Below, one piece after another: positions 60,269 through 63,433 of a DNA stretch of 63,433 nucleotides. The stretch spans positions 1 through 63,433 of the forward strand of contig JASDSW010000058.1 of assembly GCA_041441555.1 (NCBI GenBank), given 5' to 3'. Position 1 is the first letter of the stretch. Each line of letters opens with the position of its first letter. Source of the stretch: Pseudaeromonas sp041441555. Its GTDB lineage: Bacteria > Pseudomonadota > Gammaproteobacteria > Enterobacterales > Aeromonadaceae. Position numbers and translations under genes: made by a program. The notes under the pieces are model-generated. The model ran no database searches and was not told the origin of the DNA. It was given only the letters and a program-made list of their open reading frames with translations.

Positions 60269-62299
60269 TTACTCGGAAAAGCGATAAAAAACGCTTGTCG
60301 CCGATGGCACATCGACCGTCGGCGTGGAACTCGCAGCCGGGATCGGTGGCGCCTGGTATTCCGGCGCACCAACCCCCGTTGGGCTCAGCGGCTCAAGTCC
60401 GGCCCAGGCCGAGCCCTGGCCAGGCTCACCGCCGGAGTTGAGCCGGATGCAGGGGCCCTGCAGGGTGATCCCACCGGCATCGAGTTTGATGAAGCTGCCG
60501 CCGGCCTGGATGGTCAACTCACTCCGGGCATCGAGCACAATGTTGGAGCCCGCTTGCAGGTGGATCGCCTGCCCCGCCGCGACCTGCCACGACTCCCCCA
60601 GCTTCTGATGCATCGAGTGATCGATGATCAGCGAATAGTCCTGTTCGATCTGGCAACGACTCTCCCCCTGCACGCGCAGATGATCATCGCCCGCCAGGTG
60701 AGTCAGCCGATCATGGCCGATGTGCAGGTGTTGATCATGGCCAATTTGCCAGCGGGCGTCGGCTCCCAGACGAACCTGAAGATCCCGTTGCCCATGCAGA
60801 TAGATGCTCTCTTGGCCAGCCAGATCCTCAAAGCTCAGCTCATTGAAGCCATCTCCCCGGTAGGTTTCGCTGCGCAATACGGTGCGGCTCTTGTGCGCCG
60901 GCAAGGCATATGGAGGTCGATTGACACCATGATAGGTGCGCCCCGTGATGATGGGCTGATCCGGATCCCCTTCCAAAAAGCTGACGATCACCTCATGGCC
61001 CACCCGGGGTAACGCCATGCAGCCATAGTGGCCACCCGCCCATCCTTGCGAGACGCGCACCCAGCAGGAGCTGTGTTCATTGTTGCCCCCTTGCCGATCC
61101 CAGGGGAACTGCACCTTGACCCGTCCATGTTCATCGCAGTAGATCTCCTCGCCCTCGGGACCGACGACCCGAGCGACCTGCGGACCATCGACCCGGGGTT
61201 TGACCTCACCGTAGGGGCGCCAGCACTGCCGAGCAGGTACCGCCTGAAATTGGTTGCGATACCGGGTGGCCTCACGCCCAGCTTCCTCCTCCAACGCTTG
61301 AGGCTGCTCACCACTATGCCGCACCCGAACCGGCTGCCATGCCACATTTGTCTCATCCGCCGGGTGGCCCCGCAGCTGAAAACGAAAACCCGGCTGCAAC
61401 CCACAGGCATTGCTGTCTCCATCGGCCAGCACGGCATCCTGCCGCAGAGCATCGAAGCGATAATGGGTCAACGCTTGTCCCCGACTCTCTTGCTGAAAAC
61501 GCCCGGGGTAGTCGTAGTGTTCAAACCAGCCCTCGCCGGCTGGCACCGACAACGCATCCGGCAGATCCCGCTGGAGTTGCAGATCATGATGGGGTTGCAA
61601 GAAGCTGTAATCCTGCAGGGTAACCCGAGTGGGACAGAGTTGTTGCTGGACATCCAAACGCTGGATTTGAGCCCCCAAACTCAGCAGATGGGGTTGCGGG
61701 TTGAAGGTGATTTCACCACCAGGCTGCAGGGCACCGGGGTCATCGGCCCACACCAGCAGCGGTTGACCATCCTCGGCCACCCCGGCATGGAAGTAAAACA
61801 GCCCCTCCTCGGCGGCCAGCCGTTGCACGAAGGCCAGATCGGTTTCCCGATACTGGACGCAATACTCACGCGCCTCATGAGGATGACGCAACACGAAGCG
61901 ATGTGCGCGCACCCCGTGCTCTTGCAACAGGGTGGCAATGATCTGTTGCGGCGGCACCCCTTGAAAGATCCGGCTGTTGTGGCGCAACTGCAGGCGCCAA
62001 AGCGGAGGTCGAAGTTGCAGCCGATAGTGGCTCCGACGACCTCCGCTCGCCCCCTGAGTGGCACTGACGATGATGCCATCGAGTTGTCGTCGGACTTGGC
62101 CATCAAACCAGATGGTGAGTTGCCCCCGGCGGTTGAGGAGCGACTCGCACCTCAGCCGCCCCTCCCGACTGGCCAGATCCAACTGCAGCAAAAAGGGCTC
62201 ACTCAAGGCCTCCAGCCAATCGAAGCGAACCACTGCCAGCTCAATCTCCGATTGCGCCACGACACGGAACGTGAACTGCAGGCCTTGCTGAGCGGCCAT
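60269..62299 (-). CDS. vgrG: Type VI secretion spike protein VgrG
   Basis: This is a 676-aa tail-spike protein. The gp27-like part occupies about 1-350 (LQFTFRVVAQ at the start; FVLRHPHEAREYCVQYRETD near 115), the gp5 OB part near 390-470 (CDEHGRVKVQFPWDRQG and CWVRVSQGWAGGHYG), and the repeat-rich needle and DUF2345-like end near 540-640. The C-terminus after that is only about 50 Pro/Ala-rich residues, without an effector domain. ATG 62299 fits the VgrG start. It lies two bases after the PAAR gene. Confidence 0.93.
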   Translation of the reverse strand: MAAQQGLQFTFRVVAQSEIELAVVRFDWLEALSEPFLLQLDLASREGRLRCESLLNRRGQLTIWFDGQVRRQLDGIIVSATQGASGGRRSHYRLQLRPPLWRLQLRHNSRIFQGVPPQQIIATLLQEHGVRAHRFVLRHPHEAREYCVQYRETDLAFVQRLAAEEGLFYFHAGVAEDGQPLLVWADDPGALQPGGEITFNPQPHLLSLGAQIQRLDVQQQLCPTRVTLQDYSFLQPHHDLQLQRDLPDALSVPAGEGWFEHYDYPGRFQQESRGQALTHYRFDALRQDAVLADGDSNACGLQPGFRFQLRGHPADETNVAWQPVRVRHSGEQPQALEEEAGREATRYRNQFQAVPARQCWRPYGEVKPRVDGPQVARVVGPEGEEIYCDEHGRVKVQFPWDRQGGNNEHSSCWVRVSQGWAGGHYGCMALPRVGHEVIVSFLEGDPDQPIITGRTYHGVNRPPYALPAHKSRTVLRSETYRGDGFNELSFEDLAGQESIYLHGQRDLQVRLGADARWQIGHDQHLHIGHDRLTHLAGDDHLRVQGESRCQIEQDYSLIIDHSMHQKLGESWQVAAGQAIHLQAGSNIVLDARSELTIQAGGSFIKLDAGGITLQGPCIRLNSGGEPGQGSAWAGLEPLSPTGVGAPEYQAPPIPAASSTPTVDVPSATSVFYRFSE

Positions 62300-62301
62300 C
62301 G

Positions 62302-62589
62302 TCAGCCCGCCTCGGCACTGGAGCAGGCCAACAACACACCCCCACACGTCACCGCACAACCGGATACCGCCACCGGGCGACCGTTGATCAGCACGGAGGC
62401 AATGCCTCCGGCAATCTGGCGCGGATGGCAACCCCGCTTGGGCTTTCGATGCGCCAACAGGGGATCGCCTTGGCGCGCCACGGCTCGCCCCTGCAACAGA
62501 ACATTCGGGCTGCCGCTGAGGATCGGCGTTGCCGCAAACCCATCATGTGCCGATCCCCAATCACCCACCACCGCAATGGCAGAACACAT
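62302..62589 (-). CDS. PAAR-domain spike tip protein
   Basis: This is a 95-aa PAAR protein that caps the VgrG needle. The repeats are GWGSAHDGF-like at the start (GDWGSAHDGFAATPILSGSP), VLLQGRAVARQGDPLLAHR, and VLINGRPVAVSGCAVTCGGV; His and Cys positions suit zinc binding. No effector is fused to it. ATG 62589 matches the family start. It lies between hcp and vgrG. Confidence 0.9.
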   Translation of the reverse strand: MCSAIAVVGDWGSAHDGFAATPILSGSPNVLLQGRAVARQGDPLLAHRKPKRGCHPRQIAGGIASVLINGRPVAVSGCAVTCGGVLLACSSAEAG

Positions 62590-62650
62590 GCCGCCTCCCT
62601 CCACTGGTTCAGACCGAATAACCCAACAGCTCCGCAAGTGCCGGAGCTCA

Positions 62651-63169
62651 TCAGCTCTCCAGCGGCGCGCGCCAGTCATCGGCACCGGAAGTTCCGGCCA
62701 CCGTGTGTTCCCACTCGATTTTGCGATAGGCCAAGGCGACTTGAATCAACTGAGTGAACTCTGATTTGTTGGCATCCTGGCAGTGCGGCATTTGGCAGTC
62801 GATGTCGACCACGGTCGCATCGGTCAGCCGGGTACTGAAAAAATGCTCTTGCCGCCCTTCGACCGAGGTACGAAACCATTTGAGAGTCACCGTCGGCAGC
62901 ATCTCGCCGGAAGCCAGTGCGTTGTAGAGCAGCGGTACCGCCTTGTTCAGCGCCACCGTGAAGCGAAATGGCCGGTGGACTCGTTGACCGGCAGGCTGTC
63001 CGGACTGCGGATCGGTGGGAACCGAGACCAGATGTTCGAAAGCCTGAACCAGCATCTCGTCCTCATGCCCCTGCACATAGATGTTGCCGACGGAGTCGGC
63101 GGTGAAAGCTCCGGCGGTGAGGTTGCCCTGACTCTTGCCCTGAATACTGATGTAACACGGTGTTGGCAT
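62651..63169 (-). CDS. hcp: Type VI secretion tube protein Hcp
   Basis: This is a 172-aa Hcp that forms the hexameric rings of the inner tube. The start MPTPCYISIQGKSQGNLTAG and the regions FEHLVSVPTD and WEHTVAGTSGADDWR are characteristic. AGGAG lies seven bases before the ATG. It leads the cassette hcp-PAAR-vgrG. The contractile sheath and baseplate genes are not in the window, so the main gene cluster must lie elsewhere. Confidence 0.95.
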   Translation of the reverse strand: MPTPCYISIQGKSQGNLTAGAFTADSVGNIYVQGHEDEMLVQAFEHLVSVPTDPQSGQPAGQRVHRPFRFTVALNKAVPLLYNALASGEMLPTVTLKWFRTSVEGRQEHFFSTRLTDATVVDIDCQMPHCQDANKSEFTQLIQVALAYRKIEWEHTVAGTSGADDWRAPLES

Positions 63170-63383
63170 AACATGCTCCTGCGACGTTTCAATGAGGGAT
63201 GATTCCAGACCTCACTCTTAGCAGGCGGCATGCCATATTTTTATTCATTGATTATCAATATGTTAAATCAAAAATTCCGATTGGAGACTCAATGGTGCGC
63301 CATAACTGGCGTACATCAGCCAACTCACAAGGCACCCATTGCTCACCCCAGACAGACCATCCAAGGGAAGATAGCAGAAGTAA

Positions 63384-63410
63384 AAAGCCACCTGCATAGC
63401 AGGTGGCTTT
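63384..63410. terminator. Bidirectional terminator near the right edge
   Basis: AAAGCCACCTGC-ATA-GCAGGTGGCTTT is a perfect 12-bp stem. T-rich or A-rich sequence lies on both sides. The stretch 63170-63383 upstream of hcp holds no convincing gene. Confidence 0.88.
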
Positions 63411-63414
63411 GATT

Positions 63415-63433
63415 AGCCCCCTAGAAGGGGGCT
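63415..63433. repeat. Hairpin cut by the window end
   Basis: AGCCCCCT-AGA-AGGGGGCT is a perfect 8-bp inverted repeat ending at the last base. It may be a second terminator or one side of a longer repeat; its context is not visible. Confidence 0.5.

Noticed and set aside
61028..62764. A 578-codon open frame opposite vgrG and PAAR
   Set aside because: vgrG and PAAR are unmistakable on the minus strand; the opposite frame has no start site or domain.
1..63433. CRISPR array, rRNA operon or insertion sequence
   Set aside because: No regularly spaced repeats, rRNA motifs or DDE transposase with terminal repeats were seen in the window.

Overview
The window reads as a chromosomal segment of a gammaproteobacterium, most probably Aeromonas. 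The grounds are the mukBEF condensin operon next to cmoM and elyC, the apt-dnaX-ybaB-recR-htpG-adk-hemH order, a psp operon divergent from pspF-sapABCDF, an hcp-PAAR-vgrG cassette and a G+C-rich core. The genus is an inference from gene content; no rRNA is present.

Positions 1 to about 11,738 are the right-hand part of a genomic island, visibly poorer in G+C than the rest. It ends on the right in the 3' half of a tRNA-Val(GAC) gene (11684-11728). From the left it carries a small Cys-rich ORF and an XRE repressor, a two-operator control region, xis and a tyrosine integrase, and a lone HD (TraI_2-like) protein. Then come, on the minus strand, three overlapping genes: a small unknown protein, a degenerate 838-aa recombinase-like protein and a 1059-aa tyrosine recombinase. 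Upstream of them lies a single-chain GmrSD-type (DUF262/HNH) nuclease. An imperfect second copy of the tRNA-Val 3' end lies at 9323-9370, so the nuclease gene sits alone between two att-like repeats. This part is the best candidate for an undescribed system.

Positions 11.8-30.3 kb hold core genes: a DUF2750 protein, an HD-GYP response regulator, ugpQ, the envelope-stress operon pspABC-ycjX-ycjF with a good sigma-54 promoter, and pspF translationally coupled to sapABCDF. hemH and adk follow. A diguanylate cyclase coupled to a periplasmic solute-binding protein then lies between adk and htpG.

Positions 30.5-43.1 kb hold htpG, recR, ybaB, dnaX, apt, a porin, dinG, a DUF2057 protein, an NhaD/CitM-type transporter and a cytochrome b561-like protein. 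There are several clear terminators, a REP-like inverted pair, and an unexpected terminator-like hairpin in the apt leader.

Positions 43.2-63.4 kb hold cmoM-mukF-mukE-mukB, elyC, tpiA, pfkA, an EamA-MerR-carboxymuconolactone decarboxylase operon, dcuC, dusC and ybcJ. Next come an amidohydrolase coupled to a C-terminally short solute-binding protein and an orphan type VI secretion cassette, hcp-PAAR-vgrG. Two hairpins close the window. Intergenic stretches not described separately hold nothing I recognise.
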